64,000 bases of DNA. Source: Linnemannia elongata. Taxonomy: Eukaryota > Mortierellomycota > Mortierellomycetes > Mortierellales > Mortierellaceae. The notes beneath the pieces are model-generated. The model did not search any database and was not told the DNA's origin. It saw only the letters and a list, made by a program, of their open reading frames with translations. The position numbers and the translations under genes were made by a program. Of this stretch, positions 1-11,142 are shown in pieces (the first letter of the stretch is position 1; the number at the start of each line of letters is the position of its first letter). The stretch lies in the NCBI GenBank assembly GCA_036320915.1, contig JAXBDG010000012.1, positions 558,001 through 622,000 on the forward strand, written 5' to 3'.

Positions 1-154
1 GTAGGTCGTGGACGTTAACTCCTGTTTCCTGCAGTGCTAAGATGTCGATCCTTTGAGTGCTAAGGTGCTTGTGGTAGTTCCTTGACCTCGTCGGGTTCAT
101 GATCTTATTGATAGAGAGGGCATTGAGAGTAGCAATTTTGATGGACTTTAACAT
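1..154 (-). CDS. LINE ORF2, N-terminal endonuclease start (cut by window edge)
   Basis: The reading frame starts at the ATG whose first base is 154 and is open to the window edge, about 51 residues. It opens with SIKIATLNALSINK and continues to DILALQETGV, the first two blocks of an apurinic-type (APE) LINE endonuclease; the N and the QE residues are metal and catalytic site positions in that family. It follows four bases after the stop of an upstream minus-strand frame ending at 159, as in LINE ORF1/ORF2 pairs. Everything downstream of the endonuclease start is outside the window. Confidence 0.7.
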   Translation of the reverse strand, partial: MLKSIKIATLNALSINKIMNPTRSRNYHKHLSTQRIDILALQETGVNVHDL

Positions 155-158
155 TTAA

Positions 159-817
159 TTATTGATCCGATCGCAGCATGGACAGGCGACTCGTCCTGGC
201 GGGGTTGTATTCAACTTCTTTCGTTGTTGATGAGGTCGTTCCATAGGATGAGGAGTTATTGGGACGTGGGATGGTGGATTTGTTGGTGTAATAGAGAGTG
301 GATTCGTTGTCGCTGTCGCTATCGGAAGTGTTGTCTGTTGTAGACGTATGTCGGTAATTTCCTGCAGCAGATGCTTGGAACAACCCTCCTGTGACAAAAC
401 CTACGAGCCTGTTGACGCAACTAGGACGTAGATTGACTACCTGGGCAGCTACCAACTCGACCTGGACTGCAGGCACGGCGGGCTAGGTGGGCTTCACGCC
501 TTCCATGTGTGTTCTTGTCGTCTAGCTGGTTTTAAGTCGTTTCTTGCGCTCCACTTTCCTCGTCGCGCAGGTTGGAATCCCTCCGCGTCTTGCCGTTGAA
601 AGTTCTTGGCCGGGTGTGCCTTGTTGGCTTTCTTGTTGTTGTTGCTGGATGTGGTGGTGTTGAGTATAGCAGGCGCCCCTTGTCGGAATGAAGGGCCTGT
701 AGAGGGATACTTAAGGGGAGGAGTGACGACACAAAGGGGAGAAGGGGAACTGTTGAGTGAGAGTTCTAAGAGGGCGAGTGTACAGAGAGTGATAAGGAAG
801 ATGAATACCCAATACAA
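159..817 (-). pseudogene. Probable LINE ORF1 remnant in two frames
   Basis: Two minus-strand open stretches, 494-817 and 159-476, lie end to end in different frames just upstream of the LINE ORF2 start. They are rich in Ser, Thr, Asn and basic residues, and no zinc knuckle or RRM is visible. Position and orientation suggest a frameshifted or degraded ORF1 of the element starting at 154. The assignment is by context only. Confidence 0.3.
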
Positions 818-840
818 AGAGGACTTTCGAGGGGAGTAGA

Positions 841-1148
841 TACGTTGTAAGGACGACTTTGTGAAAGAAAGGGAAAAAAGTAGTGACGACCTATTTAAGG
901 CTAAGCTAGCTATCTTATAGGGAACCGGGAGCTAAAGATGATAGATCTTCTATGCTAAGAGTCACATCTATGGTGTCAGAAAGGGATGGGCTACTTAAGA
1001 TAGATGGAAATCGGCGTCAAAGGTCAGCACGACGACCTACGAGATCCTAGCGAAGGCATCAAAGTGGTGGCTTAGGAAGTGCCAAACGCAGCACCCTGGT
1101 CTCACGTTGGTAGTTCAGGGTGGCTTAGCTCAAGCCCCTTCCCTTCCT
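841..1148. other. No gene seen
   Basis: I see no coding signal or element structure here. It borders the foldback repeat on its right. Confidence 0.4.
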
Positions 1149-1645
1149 GCAGTGCTTTGGCCTCACCGTAGATTAGAGTAACGCAGATACTGTAGGGGTA
1201 GAAATAGAGAGACTGCTTGATCTTTTGCTCCTTGTCCTTTAAGAAGACAACCTCACGAAGCAATTGATTGAGTTTATTTCAATGATTATTGTATGCTTGC
1301 GTGTCGTGCCTTAGGTCCACCCCAGTTAAACAACCTTCTCTTACACTCCCATTATTCGCAACATTGTTGCGGAATCACGTAGTTCGTTGAGATATGTTTG
1401 AGTGGCTGTTACAATCATAGCTGAGGTTGATGTTGTGAATAATGGGAGTGTAAGAGAAGGTTGTTTAACTGGGGTGGACCTAAGGCACGACACGCAAGCA
1501 TACAATAATCATTGAAATAAACTCAATCAATTGCTTCGTGAGGTTGTCTTCTTAAAGGACAAGGAGCAAAAGATCAAGCAGTCTCTCTATTTCTGCCCCT
1601 ACAGTATCTACGTTACTCTAATTTACGGTGAGGTCAGAGCACTGC
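1149..1645. repeat. Foldback inverted repeat, about 215-bp arms
   Basis: The left arm (about 1149-1364) and right arm (about 1430-1645) are near-perfect reverse complements around a loop of about 65 bp. Both arms contain the motif CTCCCATTATTC at the inner side and CCTCACCGTA near the outer side. No protein is encoded. No convincing target-site duplication was found, so the class (foldback transposon or MITE-like) is undecided. Confidence 0.85.
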
Positions 1646-2552
1646 TGTGCGTGTAACAACCACTCTACAATATCTCAATCGAACCGCCTGATTCTGTAAC
1701 AACGTTAAAATTTAGTGAGAAGAGGAAGTCAAGGAAAAGGTGGTTGTTGACTTTCTCTCCATCCAACATTCCAAAAAAACATTGTCGGGAAATATCTTAC
1801 AAATTCCTTTTCCCAACGATACCCCTTTTGGCTCCCCTGTACTGGTTTATAATTATTATTTTTTGGCCTTAGGTTGGGAATGCTCTCATTAAAAGATGAC
1901 CTGACCAACCTTTCTCTCTCTCTCCACAGGCATGGGGTAAAGGACGTGTTTCCTTTGCTCTCATTTTCTTTCTCCCTAACCTAAAATGACGACGAACATA
2001 CCATCGTTCCAGCGCGATAGCTCACCTTTTCTCTTCCCCGAGGCTGACTAACAGGTGACAGATCAGGGTCCGATTCTTCAAGACCCAGTCAATCCGGAAT
2101 GTGTGGGCCCAAGTAGGCTTTCACTGGCTTCTGCTCCCAATGCCTCCATTGTATACGCTCATCTGTAGTTCCAAGTGGCATAAACTCGTAGTCCAATGGG
2201 CTGGTTGTTCTAGACCACAAGCCCAATCCTTTGAGTTTCAGACGGTATTGACTAAAGGTTTTTCCAGAAAACCATGTACCTTCGTTCTTTCTTATGATAG
2301 TTTGTTTGGCTCGCTTCGGCATGTTGATGTCGCCCATCAGCCTATCAAGAGGGGTGTTTTCTCCAAGCAGTTGAAAAAATCAAGGCAAGAGGCTCGAGCT
2401 TGGGCTTGCAGCCCTCCCTACTCCACCCTCTTCTCATGGTGATAAATATAAAAGAGACCTTTATCTGGCGTTGTTTCTTAGCCCTACATTCTAGCACTTT
2501 CCTTTATTTACTTCCCTTGGTTCTCTCCACGCCTTCCTTCTACCGCTCCATA
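1646..2552. other. Intergenic, upstream of the sphingomyelinase-like gene
   Basis: There is no supported gene. The last 100 bases before the start codon at 2553 are pyrimidine-rich (CTCCACCCTCTTCTC and similar), as is common upstream of fungal start codons. No specific operator is recognised. Confidence 0.35.
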
Positions 2553-3861
2553 ATGAAGTTCAAATCAATCATCACCATGACCGCCGCCGTTGCCATGGTC
2601 TTGGTCCCCTCCTTGACTTCGGCTCAATCTAAGAACGCGACCTTGAGCATCCTCACCAACAATGTCTACTTCTTGAGCACTAACCTCTACCCCAATTGGG
2701 GCCAAGGTAAGCGTTTATTCGTTGTTTCCCGGCTGTCGAGACATCTTAACCGCCGAAGCCTTTTAAGCTGACTCGTCACCTTCTACACTCTCCATTTTTT
2801 TCTCTCTGATTCTTGATGATTCCGAACATTGATTATTGGCGAGAAATAGTTACACGAGCTGGACTCATCAGTAACTCGGACTACATCAAGAACCATGATG
2901 TTCTTGTCCTTCAGGAGTGCTTTGACTTGACTGCCTGCGATGCCATTCGCTCTGGACTCGCCTCCCAGTGTAAGACAACCGTAATGATGATTCGTTTGCT
3001 TTTTATTTGCAGGAGACCAATTCCACTTCTTTCACTTACTCAACTTTTTTTTTTCTGGTGGCGCATTATTAGACCCTTACCAAACCCCCACGGTCGGTCA
3101 TAGCAAGAGCGGCTGGGACTCGACCTCAGGCAGCTATTCTTCAACCTCGGTTGAGAACGGTGGTGTGACAATCCTGAGCAAATGGCCCATTAAGCAGAAG
3201 CACCAGTTTGTTTACAAAAATGGCTGTGGGGCTGACTGGTAAGGAATGATTGCCCAGGAAAAACATATTTATAGTATGCGTTCAACAAACAAGCACGCGT
3301 AGTTTTAACAGATTTTCTTTTCTTGTATGCAGGTTCTCTAATAAGGGCTTCGCATATGTGATCCTGGACTACAAGGAAACCAATATCCACATTTTCGGTA
3401 CGCATATGCAGAGCGACGATTCCATGTGCAGCTCGGGTCAGGCTGCCAAGTACCGTGGTCTCTCTTTGGATCAATGGCGTCAATTCATTGACAGCCGCAA
3501 CATCCCTGCGAATGAGCTGGTCATCATGGCAGGAGATTTCAACATATTGAAGGATTCCTCAGAGTTCTCGGGTCTTATCTCGAGGTTAGGTGCGGTTCAG
3601 CCGAAAAAATACCAAGGCTGGCCCTGGACCTGGGATACGGTCGATAATACGATTGCGAATTACAACTATCCAGATACGGTCAAGGAGCCCCCACAGTACA
3701 TTGACTTTGTGTTTACGGATGCAAAGCATTCTGCTGGTGTCCGATCCTCAGTCCAGACCTCGCTTAGGGTCAAGTCTTCCCCATATGTGCTCAAGGGAAT
3801 TACGTACAATGATTACAGTGATCATTACCCCGTTATCACCGAAATCCAAGTTGACCTGTAG
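2553..3861 (+). CDS. Secreted sphingomyelinase/endonuclease-exonuclease-phosphatase family phosphodiesterase
   Basis: Four exons are predicted at 2553-2706, 2850-2969, 3073-3238 and 3333-3861. All junctions are GT-AG, the phases agree, and the product is 322 aa. Residues 1 to about 24 are a signal peptide (hydrophobic core, then SLTSA). The mature part carries the metal-phosphodiesterase blocks in order: LTNNVYFL, LQECFD, GTHMQS, GDFN and a terminal SDHYP, i.e. the N, E, H, D/N and D/H active-site residues. Family knowledge: these Mg-dependent enzymes split sphingomyelin or related phospholipids into a ceramide-like lipid and a phosphobase. Secretion and lipid substrate are inferred. The gene appears intact; a different phosphodiester substrate is possible. 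Confidence 0.85.
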
Positions 3862-4240
3862 TTCCAGACCAAAAAAAAAAAATAAAAAGAAAATGACAAA
3901 GATCCGTTAGGTTCTCCATCTCTCTAGGGTGGTTTTGGGTTGTCAAGTGTTTGAAAGGATATGCCTAACCTACTCAAGTGTGTGCCTAGGTTCGCCACGC
4001 AGAGATAAGACACTTCTTTACGGATAGGTCATTGATGCACCCATCAGCCATTCTCTTAAACTCCCTTACGCCCTCTTTTTTTCTTGCCGGATCCCTTACG
4101 CCCTCTCGAATCTCACATTTAGAGGGGTAAATGCTCCTTCAGATAATGATCATTTTCGGCGGTCGGGTCGAGCTATTCACACTTCAAGTTCTCAAGTTTG
4201 AGCATCACGACATTAATGAACATAGACATTGTTGACGAGG
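3862..4240. other. 3' flank, no gene seen
   Basis: An A-rich stretch (about 3870-3895) lies just after the stop codon and may belong to the 3' end of the transcript. Nothing else is recognised. Confidence 0.35.
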
Positions 4241-4254
4241 AGAAATGGGCATGT

Positions 4255-4430
4255 ATAGGGCTTCTAATCGAATTGATCGATTCGAATAAAGTGACTTTAA
4301 ATCCAATTCGAATTCGGTTGAACCTGAAGGCTCGAATTCGACTCAAACCGTTCGAATCTAGCGGATCATTCGAATTAGGATTATTTGAACCATTTTAACC
4401 ATTCGAGTTATCCAAATTACCCAAACCATC
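4255..4430. repeat. ATTCGA-motif cluster, likely hAT subterminal remnant
   Basis: The hexamer ATTCGA and its variants recur many times here on both strands. The same motif fills the subterminal parts of the hAT element at 25924-29741. A BED-type zinc-finger fragment follows about 450 bp to the right. No terminal inverted repeat or TSD could be found, so this is read as a decayed end. Confidence 0.4.
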
Positions 4431-4752
4431 CGAAGTATCATTAAAGCAGCGTCACCAGCAAGGGTGCCGGGTTTTGAGTGTACGCAATCAGACCGACATA
4501 TATCAAACCAAATATCGTTCCCCTTCCTCCTTTCCCCTTTTTCTTGTCTTTATTTTTCAATATATTTACCCTACATAACTCTTGATATGAGAAGACGTCG
4601 TTACTCAATCATTGACTCGGAAGATGAAGACAATATTTTTGAGATGAGTTTTAGAGTTTTTGACATGCTGATTGATAAACACTGAATCTCGAAAATAGTT
4701 CGTTACTTCCTGTCGGCAATATAGGCATTTAAAGTGTAGGAAGTGACATTGT

Positions 4753-5121
4753 TTGCCAAAAGACAGTCACTCGCAGCTGGGAGTAGGCCATCAAGGACAA
4801 GTGGGAGGAGCGCGCTACGTGTTGAAAAGTAAAGATAAGATCGTGCGCTGTCTTTATCCCGGCTGCAAGCAAACATACTCCACGAAGTCAATGACCACCT
4901 CTGGAATCAACGACCATTTGACCAAAGTTCGTCGCATCACTCAGGATAGTGGCGTAAACGATGGAAACCTTTCCAGAGGGGGATCTTTAGATGCTTTATT
5001 ACCTTCCTTCACACAACCAAAGGTCTTTGATCCAGCCAATTCCCGTGAGTGTGTCTTGCTGTTCGATGCGTTAGAGGGTTTGAGGCGGTTCTTGTTGCTT
5101 GGTGTGTTGAATAGGGATTAG
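4753..5121 (+). pseudogene. hAT transposase N-terminal (BED zinc finger) fragment
   Basis: The frame contains RCLYPGCKQTY followed about 15 residues later by INDHL, the C-x4-C...H-L pattern of a BED zinc finger; the second His appears to be lost (HLTKVRR). No RNase H-like core follows. With the ATTCGA cluster on its left, this reads as a truncated hAT transposase gene. It could be a host BED protein fragment, but the short length and lack of downstream domains argue against that. Confidence 0.45.
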
Positions 5122-5845
5122 GGTTTGGCGTGGTTCTTGTTGCTCGACGTCTAGGGGGGAGGGAAGGGTGTGGTGTGTTTCTCGTTGCTGGGCGTGTGAC
5201 CAAGGTGTATAACTGAGGGGATGTAAGTTAAGAAAGGAAAGAATGCTACAGAGAAGACAAGTGTGACTAAGCTCTTTTTATTTTTATTTTGGTTTTGGTG
5301 TGAACGCGAAAACAATTTTCATAGAGAATAAAAATAATTTCGGTGCGCTTTTTCAACTGAAATTCGCAAACTTCTTGCCTTTTGTGCTGAACTGGGCTCC
5401 GTGGGGTGAGGGGCAGTTCCGACAGAGACGGGCGAGGGCATTTCTGCGCGTCCGGCTCCGATCTCGACGGGGATAATACCTTCTTAAAGAAGGTCGTTGA
5501 GGTTCTTGGACATAATCACTGTGGTAGTTGTCGACTTTTGTACGTGTACTTTGTATTGTTGATATGTTTCTCCTGTGTGGACAGAGACCCTTGTTATGTT
5601 CTAATACCAACGAAACTGCGAGATTGAAACCAACAAAGAACGGAGTTATTATTACTGCAACTCATAAAAAGGAAAGACTACCTACAATGTCTGTGAAAAA
5701 AAAAAACTATCGTATGTGGAAAAAAAGGTCGTACCTGCGAGTTTGAGACCAACAAAGGGAACGAATGTCCGTCTCGCGCTCGCAGGCGAAATAAAAAGAA
5801 CGAGAAATAATGACTTAAGGGTCGCTTATACTCTGAGGCACTACA
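5122..5845. other. No gene seen; small direct repeat
   Basis: A motif resembling GCGAGTTTGAGACCAACAAA occurs twice (about 5619 and 5738). There is no coding signal. It lies downstream of the minus-strand LPMO-like gene, so its right edge probably holds that gene's 3' UTR. Confidence 0.35.
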
Positions 5846-6526
5846 CTACTGGGTAATCTTGATATCGGCGCAAGAAGAGTACCACTGGCCTTGGTTCAAC
5901 ATCCAGCGCCACTGCAAGAGGTAGGTACCAGGAGCACGACGAGGAACCTTGAAGCATCCACCACAAGCTTTATGATCGATATCAGCTCCTGGCATGCAGT
6001 TCGCGAAGTCCAATTTGGCAACTGTGTTCTTGAGTAAATCGACCTGAGTGATGTCCTTGCCGTTACGGACAGGAGACAAGTTGATCTGGACATATCTGTC
6101 TATTAAATACTGAGGAATGGCGTGGTTCTTGGCAGGCCAACGGACGCAGAGGGTATCACCAACTGTGGTGACAGTCATTCTTCCAAACTTGCCGCCATAA
6201 GCTTCACTCACAGGATTAGCACGGGTCTCGTTGGATCCATAGCCGTCGCCACGATTGGAGCAAGGAATTGCAACTCTTGGGTCGGCATCTTGCTGGAAGT
6301 AACGATAAATTTTATCCTGAGTGCCAAAAGGCATGTTGAGGCTAACAGGGTAGCGACGAGCATACCCAATGCAGCGACCTCCGTCATCGTTCCAGCTGGG
6401 CTTCTTGGGGTCTTTGAACTTCCAATCAATACAGTCGGCCCAAGAGTGAGCCTCGGCCTGAGGGGCACTGGAAAAGAAAGCCAAAGTGACAACTGCGACA
6501 AATGCGACGGTAGACTTGAAAACCAT
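5846..6526 (-). CDS. Secreted LPMO-like protein with N-terminal histidine
   Basis: This is a single-exon gene of 226 aa. Residues 1-26 form a signal peptide ending in AEA; cleavage there makes His27 the first residue of the mature protein, the hallmark of copper lytic polysaccharide monooxygenases. A second His at about 135 (AKNHAIPQ) and a late Tyr at about 216 (QGQWYSSCADI) could complete the copper His-brace and axial site. Eight Cys (32, 52, 89, 127, 177, 188, 191, 219) could form four disulfides. Family knowledge: LPMOs oxidatively cleave chitin, cellulose or related glycans. I cannot assign a named AA family, and the substrate is unknown. No carbohydrate-binding module is attached. Confidence 0.65.
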   Translation of the reverse strand: MVFKSTVAFVAVVTLAFFSSAPQAEAHSWADCIDWKFKDPKKPSWNDDGGRCIGYARRYPVSLNMPFGTQDKIYRYFQQDADPRVAIPCSNRGDGYGSNETRANPVSEAYGGKFGRMTVTTVGDTLCVRWPAKNHAIPQYLIDRYVQINLSPVRNGKDITQVDLLKNTVAKLDFANCMPGADIDHKACGGCFKVPRRAPGTYLLQWRWMLNQGQWYSSCADIKITQ

Positions 6527-6876
6527 AGTTGATAAGTGAGAGAAATCAATCGTGAGTGAAGTGGAGGATCAAGGCTTTAGATATTTTGAGATGGTAGAAT
6601 GATGTGTGGTATTGAAATACAATATCGGCGAAAAAAACGAGATATTTATATGAAAAGGAATAGCCTTAGGGTGACAACCAACACGAAAAAATGCACAACA
6701 AAATAATGACCTAACTAACATAATCTAATTGCAATATACACCTTACAAATAAAGCGTAGTGTTTTCTGAGGTGTTTATTTTGCATTTTCGAACGTGGTAC
6801 ATCAGAACACATATAACCAGGCTCCAGAAAAGAATTATAAAACTTTTTTTGAGAGCTCTTTTTCTTCCTTGTTTTT
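6527..6876. promoter_or_regulatory. 5' flank of the LPMO-like gene
   Basis: This is noncoding sequence upstream of the minus-strand gene starting at 6526. An AT-rich element read on the minus strand as CATATAAATATC lies about 115 bases upstream (near 6641-6652) and could act as a TATA-like site. That is suggestive only. Confidence 0.3.
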
Positions 6877-7630
6877 TTGAATGAAGTTATTCTCACAGGG
6901 CCCTTAAATTTACATGGGTTTAGCATGAAGAGCTTGACATGGGCTTTGTGCAAAAAACAGGTTTCCCTATTTTTTTTTTCTTCTCAAACTGCTCGCAATC
7001 ACTCCAAGACTCTCTCGAGCCATCCTATCTATTGTTGCCTTGGCCTACCAACTTCATACTCATGCTTTCTTCTACCAAATGTAACTCTTTTGACCATCCA
7101 ATGGTCCTATAGTTGACAAAGGCTTCGACTCCAATATTTCCTTGAACCAGAACCCCAATCATGTCCATTCTTATACCAATCGATGCACCTCTTTATGAGG
7201 TAAAATAGTTATCTAAAGAGAAAGGGCTACTTCATATTGAGTTTTTATACTTTACATTGATGGACGTGAGAGTACCCTGTGAGAATAGATTAATTCAGAA
7301 AAAAAAACGATTGGTATAAGAATGGACATGATTGGGGTTCTGGTTCAAGGAAATATTGGAGTCGAAGCCTTTGTCAACTATAGGACCATTGGATGGTCAA
7401 AAGAGTTACATTTGGTAGAAGAAAGCATGAGTATGAAGTTGGTAGGCCAAGGCAACAATAGATAGGATGGCTCGAGAGAGTCTTGGAGTGATTGCGAGCA
7501 GTTTGAGAAGAAAAAAAAAATAGGGAAACCTGTTTTTTACACAAAGCCCATGTCAAGCTCTTCATGCTAAACCCATGTAAATTTAAGGACCTGTGAGAAT
7601 AAGACTTCACAGGGCTGTCAGAATAACTTC

Positions 7631-7634
<4 letters not shown>
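6877..7634. repeat. Foldback element with about 300-bp inverted arms
   Basis: Bases about 6885-7183 and 7309-7608 are near-identical reverse complements, separated by about 125 bp. The arm ends carry TTATTCTCACAGG. On the right side the end motif is repeated once more (to about 7634), so a short terminal duplication or nested insertion is likely. Reading either arm outward gives the same meaningless peptide, which confirms the symmetry rather than a gene. Confidence 0.85.
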
Positions 7635-7661
<27 letters not shown>

Positions 7662-9960
7662 GTAAAATTCTTTATGGAACCTGACTGTACAGTAGTATTC
7701 AAAAAGATTGAATGCTCAAGTAATATGCCACAGTTTGAAACTTTAACATACGGTTCGATGCATCTTGATCCCTTTTTGGCAAGGAAGTATTTTGTATATT
7801 GTCCGCCTTCCGTAACAGAAGATGGGCTGGATTTTGGAAGTAATGGCATTTGTAAGAAAAACATGCAGCAACTCGTGTAGAAACAGAACGAGGTGAAATG
7901 AGTAAATTCATAATATTCCTCATTGGTTGTCTCCAATAATTGAAGAAGTTTATTAAGTTTTTGTTTATCCCAAATATCACCTTGTTCTCTACAATTAGCC
8001 TGGTTTTTTCTTTTCGGCGAGAGGCGAAACTGCCGAACGACGAAATATGACGCCAGGCCTCTAAATATCACTCGGGAAGATGGATGGAGTTGACCCACCA
8101 CCACTTTCACTCTTGACTCGTTACCAGATCTCACGCCCCTTCTCACTCAGCAGGATGTTGAACTAAACAATATACCCTTCTAAACAACTTTGGCCAAAAA
8201 AAAAATTGGCACAACAACACTTCTTATAAACTACTCCATTTAGTCGCACTTTCTGCTTGAATAACTATGGTGCTACTTTTTTGTACAACCTCATTAACTC
8301 ATACGTGAAGTACAAGTACTCATTTCGGTAATCCTGGGTACATGCGCCTTTTTTTTTTTTTTTTTTTTTTTTTCTCATGAAGCTCTGTTTGAATACACGC
8401 CGCCTATGGTGGCACAAATATTTGATGTCATTCATTCTTTGCTCCTTATTTTTCCTGCATTTTATTGCTCTACAAAATAGAGGCCTAACAAGCCAGGAGA
8501 ACTGAAAGTAAAGCATGCATGCTGGCAATATTATAGAAGTATTAGCAATATAGAGCAATATACATAGTAGATTCGGCGCTGAGTATATCCCCAGATCTTA
8601 CACTTCGATGTTTCTGGTCTTGCCTGATTGCGACTGGATATCAAGGTGGCGATGCGGGGTATAGGGAAGCCACGCAGGTATCGTTGAATGTGATGTAGGT
8701 AGAAAAGTGAGGAGAGTTTGTATGACAGATGGGTGCTCTCTAAATGCGCTCGGCTGTTGGGTGTTGGTGTTAGATGGGCATGATGGGTGTGAGAGTGAGA
8801 GCAGGTGATTGGCAAAAAATATGAATGGCGAAAAAGGAAGAGAGGTGGGAAAGAAGAAAGAGAGGAAAGCTTCATCTGTGGGAAAAAGCGGACCGAAATA
8901 AGGTTTATTGGTAGTAAAATCTTATTTTATTGGGAACTGAAATTCCCTAGAGCTGAGTTTTAGCATTTCCTCCCACCCATTTGTTCCCTACACAGCGTGC
9001 CTCGACAACTAGCACAGGAAAGAGGAGGATAAAATGTGGCAAGACAAGCAACAAAGGATTCATGGAAGCCAAAATGTCGACGCACCGCAGATTTCGCCAA
9101 TGAGCTTACTTCTCGTCCCACTGGCCTTTTCTCCCAAAGTCTACTCATGTTCCCGCTGAGTTCATCCAGGTGCGCCTGACTCTTTAGCAGGATCCCTTTT
9201 GAAAGGAGTAATGAATGCATAGTACGCAAGGCGAAGATTGTCTCACTGATTATTTTTTATGGTGACAATGCTTTAATCATGAAGAGCATTTGCATCACCT
9301 TACTTTGCTAGGGTGAGAGGGTTGGTCCGATGTGGAGTGTTTGCTAGGCTTTGCAGGTCATCCTGTGAGCTTAGCTATTTGTGTTTTTAGCTGGTCAAAG
9401 TCACTAAAGTTAACTTAACTGTCGTATTTTCTTAACCAAGGGTTAACTGTACTAGCAACTGCCATCGCAGAACTTGGTCATTGCAGCTTGTGTAGACAAT
9501 GCATTGTGTAGATGATTTTACATCCGGCCAGGTTTCGCGAAAATTGCTTCTTCCCTTTTATTGAACGTTCCATAGACCTTGATCTAGATCATCACGTGGC
9601 ACATGTCTCTACCTTGACTCGGAGATGTATGTTTCATTCTTTCTATTTCATCGGCCACATATCTACACTGCAATATGACAGTCCTTTGTTGATTAGTTTT
9701 CGTCATTATCCGCCGTTAGTATTGCCATTTGCTCGTTGCCATTTGGGTTTGCCATTCAACATTTCAAATCAATATTGGCGTTTTCTAGTTATCTTGCTCA
9801 TAAGATATATAGATCTCCTCTTGTACTGTTATGCTCTCCAGTTTGCAACAACTTGTTTGCCTACCTGTCTCCTGACTCTTTTATCCTTTCTTGAACGCTC
9901 TACCTTTTCTCAATAAAAAACTACATTCGCATGCCAATATAATTACTCCTCATTTTTTAA
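7635..9960. other. Long region without a supported gene
   Basis: It contains poly(T) runs at about 7637-7661 and 8350-8373 that may be minus-strand retroposon tails. A minus-strand open stretch near 7700-8146 has some protein-like composition (RGLASYFVVRQFRLSP, LLQLLETTNEEYYEF) but matches nothing I recognise and ends in the poly(T). A decayed minus-strand retroposed gene is possible. Confidence 0.35.
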
Positions 9961-10048
9961 ATAATACATAATACATAATACATAATACATAATACAATAG
10001 TAGTGTACATAATACAATAGTAGTGTACATAATACAATAGTAGTGTAC
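9961..10048. repeat. Short tandem array
   Basis: TACATAA-type heptamers (four units) are followed by three copies of a 20-bp unit beginning CATAATACAATAGTAGTG. It abuts the Helitron helicase remnant on its right. Confidence 0.8.
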
Positions 10049-10068
10049 TTGAAAACACCTCGAAGGTA

Positions 10069-10425
10069 TCACGTAGAGTTGCCCATGCGTAAATACGGAT
10101 AAGAGTAGGTATATACCGGTTGTCGATAATGTTTGGCCTTTTTCTTATTAATGGTAAAGGCAAATGATGGCTTGATGGGAAATTGAAGTAGAATGAAACT
10201 TGGTGGATGTTGTACCGTGGTTATTTGTCGTAGGAGGAATGCGAGGATTGGTGCGGAATGAATTGATCCATGATTTTTGCGAAAGGGCACTAGTGTAAAA
10301 ACTTCTTTACTCAATAACACTTTGGCCTTAGTAAGGACAAAGGAGTGCTTTAAGTACTTGCGGCGCAGCCATTTTCCATGTCCTTGCAGCCCTTTCTCGG
10401 TCTCATGGCTGACAGTGTAAGGCAT
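10069..10425 (-). pseudogene. Helitron PIF1-like helicase C-terminal remnant
   Basis: Read on the minus strand, the frame carries LLQFPIKPSFAFTINKKKAK. It aligns with the helicase end at 23982-25915 (RLQFPIRPAFALTINKAQGQ) and continues into a YPYLRMGNST segment matching FAHGQLY. The GQT motif and the final LYVALSR block are corrupted. It is a dead fragment without Walker motifs. Confidence 0.6.
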
Positions 10426-10599
10426 AGTGTAAATCGGCGTGTCGTTGTGAAATAAGAAATGGATCCGTAAAATGATTTCCTTTTGTTATACATGGTGTTG
10501 CCTAGGCAATGAAAGCCGGTGGCAATTATTCTTTACAACCGACATCGAAGTGAGTAATCAAACGAAAAAACGAAAAAAAAGTGTTTGTGTTACCAAGGG

Positions 10600-11116
10600 A
10601 AAGGAGGGAAGGAAGGAAGGAAGGAGGGAACGAGAGGAAGAGGAGACAGAGGCAAGGGTGGTGCTACGTAACAGAATGAGAACGCGAGAGACGATGATGC
10701 TCGTATCGGTCGAGTATGTCTTTAGAGAAGAGGAAGGGGCCATACTTAGACTTGGTGAGCTTGGCAATTTTTTCAACTTCGTATTCCGCTTGAAAATAGC
10801 CAGGGTTGTCTGGGGCAAGGGGTTCGTGGACGGAGTCTGTTTGATCTTGAAGGATAAACAGATATGGGTCGCGAGGAACGTGTTTACGAAGGTTGGAGAC
10901 TTGGGTGGTAGATGCATTGTGCAGTTGAGGAACTACGATGGTCGAGGATTTTGAAAGGACCGAAAAAGCGAGATTGGAGTTTGTTGACTGAGGCAGTAGA
11001 GTTGGAGAGAGGCTTGATGTTTGCGGAGTTGAGATAGACAGAGTCTTTGGAGATATCGTGCTTATGCTTGTTTTACTGGTGGGATTGAAATTTGTGACTG
11101 TCTTGTAATACCTCAA
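10600..11116 (-). pseudogene. Ty3/Gypsy pol tail (chromodomain-like) remnant
   Basis: A 150-residue minus-strand frame includes VSNLRKHVPRDPYLF followed by YFQAEYEVEKIAKLTKSKYG. The first part resembles the integrase C-terminal block and the second the start of a chromodomain of chromoviral Gypsy elements. No integrase core is attached. The call rests on these short motifs. Confidence 0.4.
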
Positions 11117-11142
11117 AACAACTCGGAATCACGAACGATGTT

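Noticed and set aside
6877..7610. Two identical 78-80 residue frames on opposite strands
   Set aside because: They are the two arms of the foldback repeat, not duplicated genes.
7593..8146. 179-codon minus-strand frame ending in poly-Lys
   Set aside because: The Lys run is a translated poly(T) tract; parts look protein-like but no domain could be named. It is noted as a possible decayed retroposed gene only.
9961..10048. CRISPR-like direct repeat array
   Set aside because: The repeats are contiguous without spacers and the genome is eukaryotic.
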